NCBI GenBank assembly: GCA_021819825.1
Contig: JAKAEZ010000014.1
Coordinates: 1 to 64,000, forward strand
Source: Planctomycetota bacterium
GTDB lineage: Bacteria; Planctomycetota; Phycisphaerae; WQYP01
Reading direction: 5' to 3'
DNA length: 64,000 nt
How positions within the stretch are numbered: position 1 is the stretch's first letter; each line of letters begins with the position of its first letter. Of the stretch, positions 54,083-62,416 are shown one piece after another. The notes below the pieces were generated by a model. That model saw only the letters and a program-made list of their open reading frames with translations, was not told the DNA's origin and searched no databases. The translations under genes and the position numbers were made by a program.

Positions 54083-54351
54083 TGCCCTGTTCCAGCCATA
54101 ATTGCGGGTTGACGGAGGGCCAAGGGGTTGTGGGCGCGAAGCGAGGAGGATTGCGTATAAATGCATACGTTGACGACGAGCGACAAAGCCCACGGCCCCT
54201 TGGCCCCCGCCCGAAGGGTTGGCCTTAAACCGGCCATCTGCGGCGTCGCGTCGGCTCAAGGGGTTTACGAACCCGGTTCTCGCCGCCGGCTCCTTGCATC
54301 TGGCCGGTTTAAGGCCAATCAACCCGTAATTATGGCTGGAACAGGGCACTA
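54080..54351 (+). mobile_element. Structured TA-flanked element, copy 3 (type B ends)
   Basis: 272 bp with type B arms that pair with each other (AGTGCCCTGTTCCAGCC and complement, through AATTACGGGTTG). Interior stems: 54124-54135 with 54188-54199 containing two T-G positions; a 15-bp stem with GGCCTTAAACCGGCC arms; and a tip GGGTT/AACCC. It begins in the stop codon of the mutarotase gene. The remaining 54352-54474 before aroK has no gene. Confidence 0.85.
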
Positions 54352-54474
54352 GACCAGCTTTACCGATGCGTGGGTGGGGCGCTCAATGCGACGGTATCGA
54401 GGATGTTTAGATTGTTGCGGGGGAGGAGCATTACGGCTGACTGTCGCTTTTTTTTGAGGGGGCAAAAGGATTTT

Positions 54475-54984
54475 ATGAATATCGTTCTTATCGGTTATCG
54501 GGGCGTGGGGAAATCCACCATCGGCAAACAACTGGCCGGCCGCATGGGTATGAATTTTGTGGATACCGATGAGCTGATTATGCAACGGGCGGACAAGACC
54601 ATTCGGGAAATATTCCAGCAGGGCGGCGAGGCGTTATTTCGCGATCTGGAGTCCGCAGTCGTTGATGATTTGGCGGAAACGGATAATACCGTCATTGCCG
54701 CGGGCGGGGGAGTTGTGCTGCGAAAATCCAACGTCGAAAAATTGCAGGCCAACGGGCGAATTGTCTGGCTGCAAGCGCCGGCGGAAGTATTATGGGAACG
54801 AATCCGCGCCGATACGCTCACCGCCGCCAATCGGCCGAATCTTACCAGTGCCGGTGGTTTGGAAGAAATTTTGCGACTGTTGCAGATACGCGCCCCGCTT
54901 TATGCCGCCGCTGCGGACATCGCATTGGATGTTGCCAATATGCACCCGGATCAGATTGTGCGTTATCTGGCGGAAATGGCTTAA
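54475..54984 (+). CDS. aroK: Shikimate kinase
   Basis: The 169-residue P-loop kinase has Walker A GYRGVGKST (7-15), shikimate-binding FVDTDELI (Asp30, Asp32), GGEALFRDLE with Arg, the AAGGGVV loop and the lid ANRPNLTS. It phosphorylates shikimate in the aromatic amino-acid pathway. AAAGGA directly upstream fixes ATG 54475; the frame is open 35 codons earlier into unrelated sequence. It ends 17 bp from the convergent regulator gene. No other aro gene is present. Confidence 0.94.
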   Translation: MNIVLIGYRGVGKSTIGKQLAGRMGMNFVDTDELIMQRADKTIREIFQQGGEALFRDLESAVVDDLAETDNTVIAAGGGVVLRKSNVEKLQANGRIVWLQAPAEVLWERIRADTLTAANRPNLTSAGGLEEILRLLQIRAPLYAAAADIALDVANMHPDQIVRYLAEMA

Positions 54985-55001
54985 GGTCGGTGCGGTGGGG
55001 C

Positions 55002-56141
55002 CTAATCGGCCTCAATTTGAAAGCCCTGCGTGGCGGATTGGATATAACGGCTTGGCGACGCATTCCCCTGCGCAGCGGCGGCAGGCGGCAATTCAGGGCT
55101 GCTTGGGGGCCGGGTGTCCGGCGGTGCGGTGCGGCGTTTATGGCGTTTGCCCGACGTGGCTTTGCCAGGATTGTTCGCGGCACCGGATGCACAGTAATCT
55201 TCCGCGGGACTGCGTCGGGGTGTGGGGGTAATTTTCCAAATCGCGGGATGCAGGCTGGTAATGTGTTCGCGTGCGACAATGCGCTTGGCATGACGCGGAT
55301 TCAACGGACAAAGTTGCACATGGCCGGAATCGCTTTGTGGATTTCCCTGTGCGTCCACAAAGTAAATGCGTTTGAAAGTTGTGGCAAAATTGTCCTGCTC
55401 ATCAAGACGAACCAAACAGTCATCCCCATCCGATGGCGTATCAACGCTCGAGAGCACAATAATATCTCCCGGCAAATACTGCGGCGACATGGAATCGCCC
55501 TCTACGCGCAATGCGAACATGCCGGCGTAAGGATCGGCGCTTTGCGGGCTTGTTTCCGCCGGGGCCTTAGTCGGCGGCGGAGCCGGAACGTATTGATCGG
55601 CAATGCCCGCGGGATAATCCAAATCTGTAAATTCCGCCGGCGTTCCGGCCGCAACACGATTAATTAATGGTACATGAATCAAAGCGGGAAATCGGAAATC
55701 ATCATCCGTAGGATTCACGGATTTTGCGGTGCCGGACTTCTCATTTGTCCGCACCGGACCGCTGCGGCGCAGCCATTCATCAAGATCCACCGCGCCGCTG
55801 CCCAGGCGGGGCAACGCGGAATTGTTCGTTTCCGGCATGAGTTGCCGGATACTTTCCGGCGTGCGCAGCCAATCCGCCAATCGGACTAACTCACCGGTGG
55901 CGAAGGTCAACGCTTTTTCAATGTGCGCCAATTTTTCAGAGGATGGCGGCCCGACAAGCCGAGCGGTTTCAATATTGGACAAATACGGCTTGCTGATGCC
56001 CGTGGCAGCGGCGAGCTCATCAAGTGTCATGCTCATTTTTTGGCGTTGCAGCCGAATTCGCCGGCCCATCTCAGCAAGCGTGGCAGGGGAAACTGGCGTG
56101 TCCAAGTCCTCAATTTTATCATCAGAAACAGGCAATTTCAT
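55002..56141 (-). CDS. XRE HTH - S24 peptidase repressor (LexA/CI-like)
   Basis: The 379-residue protein has an HTH at about residues 25-85 (SMTLDELAAATGISKPYLSN) and a LexA-like S24 domain: cleavage dipeptide Ala165-Gly166 in NRVAAGTPAEF, nucleophile Ser217 in VEGDSMSPQYLPGDIIVLSS, and Lys257 in TTFKRIYF. All parts needed for self-cleavage are present. A ~75-residue Pro/Ala/Arg-rich tail (after about 305) is added. AGGAAG precedes ATG 56141. A perfect inverted repeat (56160-56183) stands over its promoter, so it probably represses itself and may respond to DNA damage or another signal (inference). It could be a prophage-derived repressor, although no phage genes were seen. Confidence 0.85.
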   Translation of the reverse strand: MKLPVSDDKIEDLDTPVSPATLAEMGRRIRLQRQKMSMTLDELAAATGISKPYLSNIETARLVGPPSSEKLAHIEKALTFATGELVRLADWLRTPESIRQLMPETNNSALPRLGSGAVDLDEWLRRSGPVRTNEKSGTAKSVNPTDDDFRFPALIHVPLINRVAAGTPAEFTDLDYPAGIADQYVPAPPPTKAPAETSPQSADPYAGMFALRVEGDSMSPQYLPGDIIVLSSVDTPSDGDDCLVRLDEQDNFATTFKRIYFVDAQGNPQSDSGHVQLCPLNPRHAKRIVAREHITSLHPAIWKITPTPRRSPAEDYCASGAANNPGKATSGKRHKRRTAPPDTRPPSSPELPPAAAAQGNASPSRYIQSATQGFQIEAD

Positions 56142-56159
56142 TGTACGACTTCCTTTTAA

Positions 56160-56183
56160 TATGTTTGTTAAATAACAAACATA
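56160..56183 (-). promoter_or_regulatory. Palindromic operator over the XRE-S24 promoter
   Basis: TATGTTTGTTA (56160-56170) and TAACAAACATA (56173-56183) are exact inverted repeats with two bases between. On the minus strand TTGTAT (just upstream) and TATTAA flank it at about 17-18 spacing, so a bound repressor would cover the promoter of its own gene. Confidence 0.7.
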
Positions 56184-56235
56184 CAATGTTGTTGAGAAAA
56201 TTGCAAATGCCGTTGCTTGGGCCGCTTCCGCGAAC

Positions 56236-56264
56236 CTGCAATTATTTTGGCCGCGTGTTACACT
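56236..56264 (+). promoter_or_regulatory. hemL promoter, probably leaderless
   Basis: CTGCAA (56236-56241), 17 bases, then TACACT (56259-56264). The start site would fall at about 56271, the hemL ATG itself, and no Shine-Dalgarno is present. The -35 box is weak. Confidence 0.4.
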
Positions 56265-56270
56265 CTTTCT

Positions 56271-57593
56271 ATGAAGAAAAAAACGCCGCCCGTGAATCGT
56301 TATGCCAAATCCGAGGCGCTTTTTGCCAAAGCGCGTGATCTCATGCCCGGAGGCGTCTCCTCACCTGTGCGATCATTCAAAAGCGTGGGGCGTGATGCAT
56401 TGTTTATTAAATCCGGGGAAGGCTCGGCAATAACGGATGTGGATGGCAACTCCTACATTGATTATGTCATGAGTTACGGCCCACTGATTCTGGGGCATGC
56501 TCATCCGGCAATACGGGCGGCAGTGGCCCGGCAGATTAGCCGCGGCAGCAGCTTCGGCTGCTGCACCGCCTCGGAACTCGAATTGGCGGCAATGATCCAA
56601 AAGGCCATGCCCGCGGTGGAAATGATTCGTTTCGTCAACAGCGGTACGGAAGCGGTGACCAGCGCCCTGCGACTGGCGCGGGGATTTACCGGGCGGTCGC
56701 TGATTGTCAAAATGGCCGGCGGATATCATGGCCATGTTGATTCTCTGCTGGTTCAGGCCGGCAGCGGCGCTACCACGCATGGTCATCCCAGCAGTCCAGG
56801 CATACCCGAAAGCGTCACCGCCAATACGCTGGTCATCGCTTTTAATGATTGGCCGGCGGCGCAGGAGGTTTTCACAAAATTCGGCCCGCAGATCGCGGCG
56901 GTTATTACCGAACCGATCATGGGCAATATTGGTGTGGTGATGCCGCAGGCTGGTTATCTGGACGCATTGCGGAAACTATGCGACGCGGCCGGGGCACTGC
57001 TGATTTTTGATGAAGTCATGACCGGTTTTCGCGTGCATCCTTCGGGTGCCCAGGGGTTGTTGGGGGTGACGCCGGATTTAACCTGTCTGGGGAAAATCAT
57101 CGGCGGCGGATTGCCGGTGGGCGCGTATGGCGGGCGGCGGGATATTATGAATCGGGTATCTCCGGCCGGGCCGGTGTATCAGGCGGGAACCCTTTCGGGC
57201 AATCCATTGGCCATGCAGGCGGGAATCACCACATTGCGGCTTCTACAAGAGACCGACATATATCAACGTCTTGAAGTATCAGGCAAGCTGCTGGAAGACG
57301 GCCTGCGACAAAGCGCTATAGCCGCCTCCTGCCCGGTATCGGTGCAACGGTGCGGCAGCATGATCACGCCATTTTTCTCTCCCGGCGGCACACGCGTCCA
57401 AAATTACGCCGACGCGCTGACCTGTGATCAGACGGCATTTGCAAAATTCTTCCAGGTACTTCTGGATGGTGGCGTATTAATTCCGCCCTCCCAGTTTGAA
57501 GCCTGGTTTGTCAGCGCCGCCCACACGGAAAGAGACCTTGAAAATACGATCGCACTGGCCGAACAAGCCCTGCGAGCTGTCCGGGAAAAATAA
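56271..57593 (+). CDS. hemL: Glutamate-1-semialdehyde 2,1-aminomutase
   Basis: The 440-residue PLP enzyme forms 5-aminolevulinate from glutamate-1-semialdehyde in the C5 route to tetrapyrroles. It starts YAKSEALFAKARDLMPGGVS and has VNSGTEAVTSALRLAR, FDEVMTGFRV and the PLP lysine K275 in TCLGKIIGGGLPVGAYGG, all family marks that separate it from other class III aminotransferases. ATG 56271 fits the family start; no ribosome site is seen and a leaderless message is likely. The divergent regulator upstream shares the intergenic region. hemA is not in the window. Confidence 0.95.
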   Translation: MKKKTPPVNRYAKSEALFAKARDLMPGGVSSPVRSFKSVGRDALFIKSGEGSAITDVDGNSYIDYVMSYGPLILGHAHPAIRAAVARQISRGSSFGCCTASELELAAMIQKAMPAVEMIRFVNSGTEAVTSALRLARGFTGRSLIVKMAGGYHGHVDSLLVQAGSGATTHGHPSSPGIPESVTANTLVIAFNDWPAAQEVFTKFGPQIAAVITEPIMGNIGVVMPQAGYLDALRKLCDAAGALLIFDEVMTGFRVHPSGAQGLLGVTPDLTCLGKIIGGGLPVGAYGGRRDIMNRVSPAGPVYQAGTLSGNPLAMQAGITTLRLLQETDIYQRLEVSGKLLEDGLRQSAIAASCPVSVQRCGSMITPFFSPGGTRVQNYADALTCDQTAFAKFFQVLLDGGVLIPPSQFEAWFVSAAHTERDLENTIALAEQALRAVREK

Positions 57594-57662
57594 CCCCGCT
57601 GGCGCTAAGACGCTTTATTGATCATCGGAATTGAATGATCATCGTTCGGGCTCGTTCGGGCC

Positions 57663-57692
57663 TTGACACAACCCGCCAAGTCAAGATAGGGT
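57663..57692 (+). promoter_or_regulatory. Candidate promoter of the 57759 gene
   Basis: TTGACA (57663-57668) is a perfect -35 box; TAGGGT (57687-57692) is a weak -10 with an 18-base spacer. It is preceded by the motif GAATTGAATGAT...CGTTCGGGC (57628-57661), which recurs at 58583-58607 before the next transcript. Confidence 0.4.
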
Positions 57693-57758
57693 CATGGTAT
57701 GGGCCAAGGGTCGCGGTGCCCAATGGCTTGCGTGTGGCTTTGCCGGAGGTGATTTTAA

Positions 57759-58283
57759 ATGGATTCCGAAATAAGCAGCCTTTTTGATAGCCTTGCTCAA
57801 ACGGCGGAGCCGGGTAAATTAACAACGATCGCCAAGCTCGCCATCATCGATCATTCCACCGGCGAATTGGAAATCACCATCGGTGATGTGACGCATCGGC
57901 GTTTTGCAAAACCCCTGAAAGAATTATACGGCCCCGGTATTAACGCGCCGAGCCTGGATGTGACCTCCGAAGAGTACCGTCCACTGTTAATGGAGATTGA
58001 ACGCAGCATCACCGCGTTTGACCAGCGGCGTTCCCGCCTGACCGACGCCATGGTGGCTTCCGCCCTGAATCGCATGGGCATCAACCCGGAGATGGATCCC
58101 GGCAAGGATGAATTGGTTCGGAGTTTGCAAATGGATTTGCGCGTGCTTTTAAGCCTCAACGATTATTCGCGCCAGGATTTAATTCAGGCCATCCGCAAAA
58201 TCAATAAATCCGTCGCCCGACATACCCGCGCCGACGGCCCGCGCGGCTATTTGGATTTCATCTCTAAATATGTCGCGAGTTAA
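57759..58283 (+). CDS. Cytoplasmic protein of unknown function
   Basis: The 174-residue protein is mostly helical, with a small beta start (KLAIIDHSTGELEITIGDV) and a central helix MEIERSITAFDQRRSRLTDA. The end, VARHTRADGPRGYLDFISKY, looks like a fold-closing helix. There is no signal peptide or TM segment. A strong GGAGGTGAT site seven bases before ATG 57759 argues for real expression. I do not recognise the family. It precedes the pilus/secretion-like cluster by 400 bp and is not clearly part of it. Confidence 0.65.
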   Translation: MDSEISSLFDSLAQTAEPGKLTTIAKLAIIDHSTGELEITIGDVTHRRFAKPLKELYGPGINAPSLDVTSEEYRPLLMEIERSITAFDQRRSRLTDAMVASALNRMGINPEMDPGKDELVRSLQMDLRVLLSLNDYSRQDLIQAIRKINKSVARHTRADGPRGYLDFISKYVAS

Positions 58284-58467
58284 TCATAAAAGTGGGTGAT
58301 CGCCATTGTTGGCGGGGCGGCCACCTTTGGCTTTCAGTTCCGCCCATGAGTCGAGTATCGTGCGTGGCGGCGCGTTTTCCGGCGCACAGATGTTCCATAC
58401 CTGATTCTGAATTTCCCTGTACCGCAAGCCTTACTCGCCATGGTCCTGGGAAAGAATCTTGGAGTGA

Positions 58468-58575
58468 GCGGCAATAAATCCGGGCGGGCCTCCGCGATGC
58501 GAGTTTCCAAGGCCGAGCATTCTCCTAGCGCCGGCATTTATGCCGTCGATTTCGCCGTATGCCCCAGAAAATCGG
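58468..58575 (+). repeat. Interspersed repeat family 2, copy c
   Basis: About 108 bp; reads GCGGCAATAAATCCGGGCGG and keeps the GGCCGAGCATTCTCC and CGGCATTTATGCCG core of copy a, with roughly nine in ten bases the same by eye, but the right end is decayed. The rest of 58284-58467 shows no gene. Confidence 0.7.
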
Positions 58576-58633
58576 CGCACCCGAATTGAACGATTCTCGT
58601 TCGGGCCTGTCAGCCATTAATCTGTCATTAATC

Positions 58634-58677
58634 TTGCATACGGGGGTATTCAGTGTTATAAGACGATTAATTCGTCT
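58634..58677 (+). promoter_or_regulatory. Promoter with operator-like inverted repeat for the GspE-like cluster
   Basis: TTGCAT (58634-58639), 17 bases, TATAAG (58657-58662). AGACGA/TCGTCT (58661-58666, 58672-58677) forms an inverted repeat across the expected start site, a natural place for a repressor. The GspE-like gene starts 25 bases further. Confidence 0.55.
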
Positions 58678-58701
58678 AATGCAGATACTGGGTTGTGTGG
58701 T

Positions 58702-59808
58702 ATGAAACCAGCCGCGACAACTTTTCCTGATGTGCGTCCGATGGTGGATTCCCTGATCGCCCGTGCCTTGGATCGCCGCGCTTCGGATATTTATATCGAA
58801 CCGGTTGCGGACGGATTTCAGATTCGCTTTCGTATTGACGGGCTGCTGGAAACCATTGAGCAACTCCCCAGTGAGACGGGAGAATCCATTGTTAATCGAC
58901 TGATGGTCATGGGGCATTTACTGACGTATCGTCGGGATATTCCGCAAGAGGGGCGGATGACGGTAGAGACTCCACGCCGACTGGATGTGCGATTGTCGGT
59001 TATACCCACGCTCCACGGTCTGCGGGCCGCGGTTCGTATGCCCGCGGAATTATTTGCGCCCCATCAACTCTCGGATTTATTTCTGCCCCGTCATACGTTG
59101 GATTTTCTCATGGAATTCTGCCGCTCGGACTGCGGCATGTTGGCGGTCATCGGTCCGGCCGGGGCGGGCAAAACCACGACAATTTATGCCCTGCTGGATC
59201 ACCTGGCCCGCACGCAGCCGGGTATCAGCATTGTTTCGCTGGAAGACCCCATTGAGCGCGGTATTGCGGGCGTAACCCAAATTGAGGTCAGTCCGTTTGG
59301 CGAGTTGGATTACCAACGCGCTTTGCGCAGCATGTTGCGGCAAGATCCGCAGGTATTGTCCATGGGTGAAATTCGCGATAACGCCACAGCCTCTCTGGCG
59401 GTGCAGGCGGCGTTGACGGGACACCGTCTGGTGTGCACCATGCACGCAGGATCAGCGGCCGGGGCGATCAGCCGAATGTTGGAAATGGGTATTCAGCGCT
59501 ATCAGATTACCAGCAGCCTCTTTGGCATATTGAATCAGCGCCTGGTACGGAGAAAGACGGATACCGGATATTCCGGACGCCTGCCGATTGCCCAGTGTGT
59601 CCGTATGGATCAAACCGTGCGTTCGGCGCTGCTGGATCAAAGCGATTCCGCCGTCCTGGAAGCGGCGATGCGCAAATCAGCGGCGTATCATGGGCTGGAT
59701 GATGCGGCACGGGATTTAACCGCCCGCGGTGTCACCGATCAAGCCGAAGTGGATCGGATTCTGGGTCCGCAGGTTGATAGCGCGGCAGTTGCATCACCGA
59801 TGCTCTGA
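58702..59808 (+). CDS. GspE/PilB-type secretion or pilus ATPase (short form)
   Basis: The 368-residue protein has an N2-like domain (ASDIYIEPVADGFQIRFRID), Walker A GPAGAGKTTT (about residues 154-163), Asp box VSLEDPIE, Walker B VLSMGEIRDNATASLA and His box HRLVCTMHA. It powers pseudopilus or pilus assembly on the cytoplasmic face. It lacks both the N1 domain that binds GspL/PilM and the tetracysteine zinc motif of typical GspE/PilB; length is nearer to PilT, but the box sequences resemble GspE. The GspF-like gene follows 76 bp downstream. ATG 58702 is chosen; TTG 58693 is also in frame. Confidence 0.85.
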   Translation: MKPAATTFPDVRPMVDSLIARALDRRASDIYIEPVADGFQIRFRIDGLLETIEQLPSETGESIVNRLMVMGHLLTYRRDIPQEGRMTVETPRRLDVRLSVIPTLHGLRAAVRMPAELFAPHQLSDLFLPRHTLDFLMEFCRSDCGMLAVIGPAGAGKTTTIYALLDHLARTQPGISIVSLEDPIERGIAGVTQIEVSPFGELDYQRALRSMLRQDPQVLSMGEIRDNATASLAVQAALTGHRLVCTMHAGSAAGAISRMLEMGIQRYQITSSLFGILNQRLVRRKTDTGYSGRLPIAQCVRMDQTVRSALLDQSDSAVLEAAMRKSAAYHGLDDAARDLTARGVTDQAEVDRILGPQVDSAAVASPML

Positions 59809-59884
59809 CCAGATATCGCGCAACAGCGTACACTGATTCCCGTGAAAATCGCGGGCGCATCACGGTGGAAGTAAGGAGTGAACC

Positions 59885-61123
59885 ATGGATGGCAGTTTTG
59901 GCTATCGAGCCCAATTGGATTCCGGTCGCGAACTTTCCGGCACGCTTAACGCGCCGGATCAAGCCGCCGCGCTTTCGGCGCTAAACGCATTGCAGTTGAA
60001 AGTACTGGAACTTTGGCCCGCCGGTGCCCCTACGCGCACGCGGCCGCTGGGCGCTGAGGATTTTAAGAGTTTTAATCAGCAGTTGGCGTTGCTGATAAAG
60101 TCCGGCTTGCCGCTGGAGACGGGATTGCAATTATTGTCGGCCGATGCGCCGCGCGGTCGGCGTTCAAGCGTTCTGTCGGCGATCAGCGCGGATTTACAGG
60201 CAGGCCTTACGCTGCCGCAGGCGGTGGCAAAACATCGCAGCGAATTTCCTCCGGATTATGCCCTGCTGCTGGATGCGGGCATCCGTACCAGTAATCTTTC
60301 CGAGGTGCTGGTGAATTTGGGCAATCATCTGGATTTGCGGCAAAAGCTCAGGGAGAGTATTTCCCGCGCGGTGGCGTACCCGATATGTGTGATCGCTGCG
60401 ATGCTGGCGGTACTGATGTTTTTGGGATTAAAAGTATTTCCCTATTATCAGAACTTTATTCAGCGGTGGATGACCCCCAGCCGGGAGCACATCTTCTACG
60501 GCATGTACAATTTTCACACGCCGCTGATTACGAAAGTGATTCTGTATTGCGGTGCGCGTACTCCGATCTTTGCGGCCTTGATTGGGACCCTTGTCGTGTT
60601 GATGTTGGGATTCTGGCTGATATTCCGCAAACGCCCGGTGATGTTGCACGTGCAGGACTGGGTGGCTTTGCACATCCCGGTGTTGGGGCCAACGTTGCGG
60701 GCGGGGTTTGTGGCCCGCTGGTGTGATGCGTTGCGCATTGGCGTTGTCAGCGGGCTGGATTTGCCGCAGGCCGTCGAACTGGCCAATTCCGTTACGGGTT
60801 CGCCCGCTTTAACTGCCGACGGTGTGCAGATGAATCAGGCAATGGCGCGAGGGCTACCGCTGAACCAGATTACCCCCGGACAGATGTTGCCGGCCTCGGT
60901 TGCCGCGACGATTCAAAGCGGCATTGCGGGGAATAATTTGCCGGAAACATTAACCGTGCTGTCAGAAGCTTATACCCGTGAGGCCCAAACGCGAATGAGC
61001 ATTGCTCCGGCGGTGGTGACGCCTGTGTCACTGCTGCTGATCGGAGTGGTGGTCTTTCTAGTCATATACTCCATGGAACAGCCGTTTGCGTACCTTCTGC
61101 GCGGCTTGGCCGGTCCGGGATAA
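59885..61123 (+). CDS. GspF/PilC-type inner-membrane platform protein
   Basis: The 412-residue protein has the classical layout: a short cytoplasmic start (GYRAQLDSGRELSGTLNA), first T2SF domain (FNQQLALLIKSGLPLETGLQ), TM pair around residues 160-235 (ICVIAAMLAVLMFLGLKVFP), second T2SF domain (ARWCDALRIGVVSGLDLPQA) and a C-terminal TM (SLLLIGVVVFLVIYSM). It forms the platform on which pseudopilins polymerise, with the GspE-like ATPase encoded 76 bp upstream. AAGGAG stands six bases before ATG 59885. The next two GspF-like genes are much more divergent. Confidence 0.9.
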   Translation: MDGSFGYRAQLDSGRELSGTLNAPDQAAALSALNALQLKVLELWPAGAPTRTRPLGAEDFKSFNQQLALLIKSGLPLETGLQLLSADAPRGRRSSVLSAISADLQAGLTLPQAVAKHRSEFPPDYALLLDAGIRTSNLSEVLVNLGNHLDLRQKLRESISRAVAYPICVIAAMLAVLMFLGLKVFPYYQNFIQRWMTPSREHIFYGMYNFHTPLITKVILYCGARTPIFAALIGTLVVLMLGFWLIFRKRPVMLHVQDWVALHIPVLGPTLRAGFVARWCDALRIGVVSGLDLPQAVELANSVTGSPALTADGVQMNQAMARGLPLNQITPGQMLPASVAATIQSGIAGNNLPETLTVLSEAYTREAQTRMSIAPAVVTPVSLLLIGVVVFLVIYSMEQPFAYLLRGLAGPG

Positions 61124-61165
61124 GCGCAACGGGAATAGTTTCCTCTAATGCCTGACAAGGTGAGT

Positions 61166-62416
61166 ATGCTTAAAAACTTGAGAATCCGGATGGCTCGACG
61201 GCGCATCGCCCGGCGGCAGCGCCAGCGCGGCGTTCTGGAATTTCTCGGAACTTGGCTGCCGGTGTGGTGTTTTACCGCGGTATTGCTGTTTTTGGTCAGT
61301 GGATTGGGTGACGTGCTCCTGCTGATGATTCCGGTTTGGGTCATCGGGAGATATTTTATAGCCCGGCGACGCAGTGACATTGTTATTCAGAAAATTTACG
61401 GCATTATTCGCCTGAATCATCAACTGCCTGAAAATTTACTGTCTGCGGCAAATTGCGACGCGGGGGCCGTAGGAGTGCGGCTCCATATCTTATCCGAGTT
61501 ATTACAACAGGGGCTGCCCCTTGCGGAAGCATTGCGCCTGGCACTGCCGGAATTACCAGCCGCCGCCTGTGCGTCAATTGACGAAGCCGATAGATCCGGC
61601 CGCCTGCGGCAGGAACTTGAGCGATTAAACGCCCGAGGGAAGCGGTGGCCTTTCACCAGTGAGTTGGACGGGAGCTATTGGTTCTATGTTATTGCAACGT
61701 TCGGCTTTTTTATCTTCGCAGCCGCGGGATTCGCAAACTTAGTGGCACCGAAGTTGCGGAAAATGTTCCACGCGTATGGAATTCCTTTTGAGAATCAGTG
61801 GTTATCGCAAGTGATTTTTAGGGTGCCAAAGTGGTGGTGGATGCCCATATTGGCCTTCGTGGCTGTGGTTGCCGTCGGTGCGGCCGGCGCGGCGCTTCGC
61901 CGGCTGGTCATGCCGTTTTTCCGCACGGGAACGGTGACCATATATATTCGCGACAGGGTCGCATGGTGGTTGCCAATCCTGGGACCCCTGATTCGTTGGC
62001 GAGCCTGGTCCGATGGTACGCGGATACTGGCTCAAGGCATCGCCGCGGGTCAGCCGCTGCCTGAGGTTTCGCAATCCGCTGCCATGGCTGTTTGCAGCCG
62101 GGTTGCGCGGCGGCGATTCCGGCAATGGCGCGAAAGAATGTTGGCGGGAATGTCGGCGGATTCCGCAGCAAGAAAATCCGGCCTGCCACGAATAGTATGC
62201 CGTGCCTTGGCCCAACCATTGGGTTCAACCGGCTCTGCGCTGGCATTGGTGGCGGGCTATTACGATCTCAAATATCGCCGCAGGGTGGAATTCATTCGCG
62301 CTGTGAGTATTCCTCTGGCGGTGCTGTGCATGGGAACGCTGGTTCTGATGGTGTGTTTGGCGCTGTATGTTCCCTACGTTGAGTTGCTGCAGGTTATCGG
62401 CGGAGGCGGTGGATAA
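61166..62416 (+). CDS. Divergent GspF-like membrane protein, copy A
   Basis: The protein of about 416 residues starts with a basic stretch and a TM pair (about residues 28-60, FLGTWLPVWCFTAVLLFLVS), then a T2SF-like domain (HILSELLQQGLPLAEALRLA). A large TM loop follows, then a second domain (RAWSDGTRILAQGIAAGQPL, then LPEVSQSA) and a last TM (VLCMGTLVLMVCLALYVPY). It is a close paralogue of the gene at 62565 and a distant one of the GspF at 59885. AAGG lies five bases before ATG 61166; ATG 61148 is the alternative. Its TAA overlaps the ATG of a short prepilin-like frame. Confidence 0.8.
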   Translation: MLKNLRIRMARRRIARRQRQRGVLEFLGTWLPVWCFTAVLLFLVSGLGDVLLLMIPVWVIGRYFIARRRSDIVIQKIYGIIRLNHQLPENLLSAANCDAGAVGVRLHILSELLQQGLPLAEALRLALPELPAAACASIDEADRSGRLRQELERLNARGKRWPFTSELDGSYWFYVIATFGFFIFAAAGFANLVAPKLRKMFHAYGIPFENQWLSQVIFRVPKWWWMPILAFVAVVAVGAAGAALRRLVMPFFRTGTVTIYIRDRVAWWLPILGPLIRWRAWSDGTRILAQGIAAGQPLPEVSQSAAMAVCSRVARRRFRQWRERMLAGMSADSAARKSGLPRIVCRALAQPLGSTGSALALVAGYYDLKYRRRVEFIRAVSIPLAVLCMGTLVLMVCLALYVPYVELLQVIGGGGG

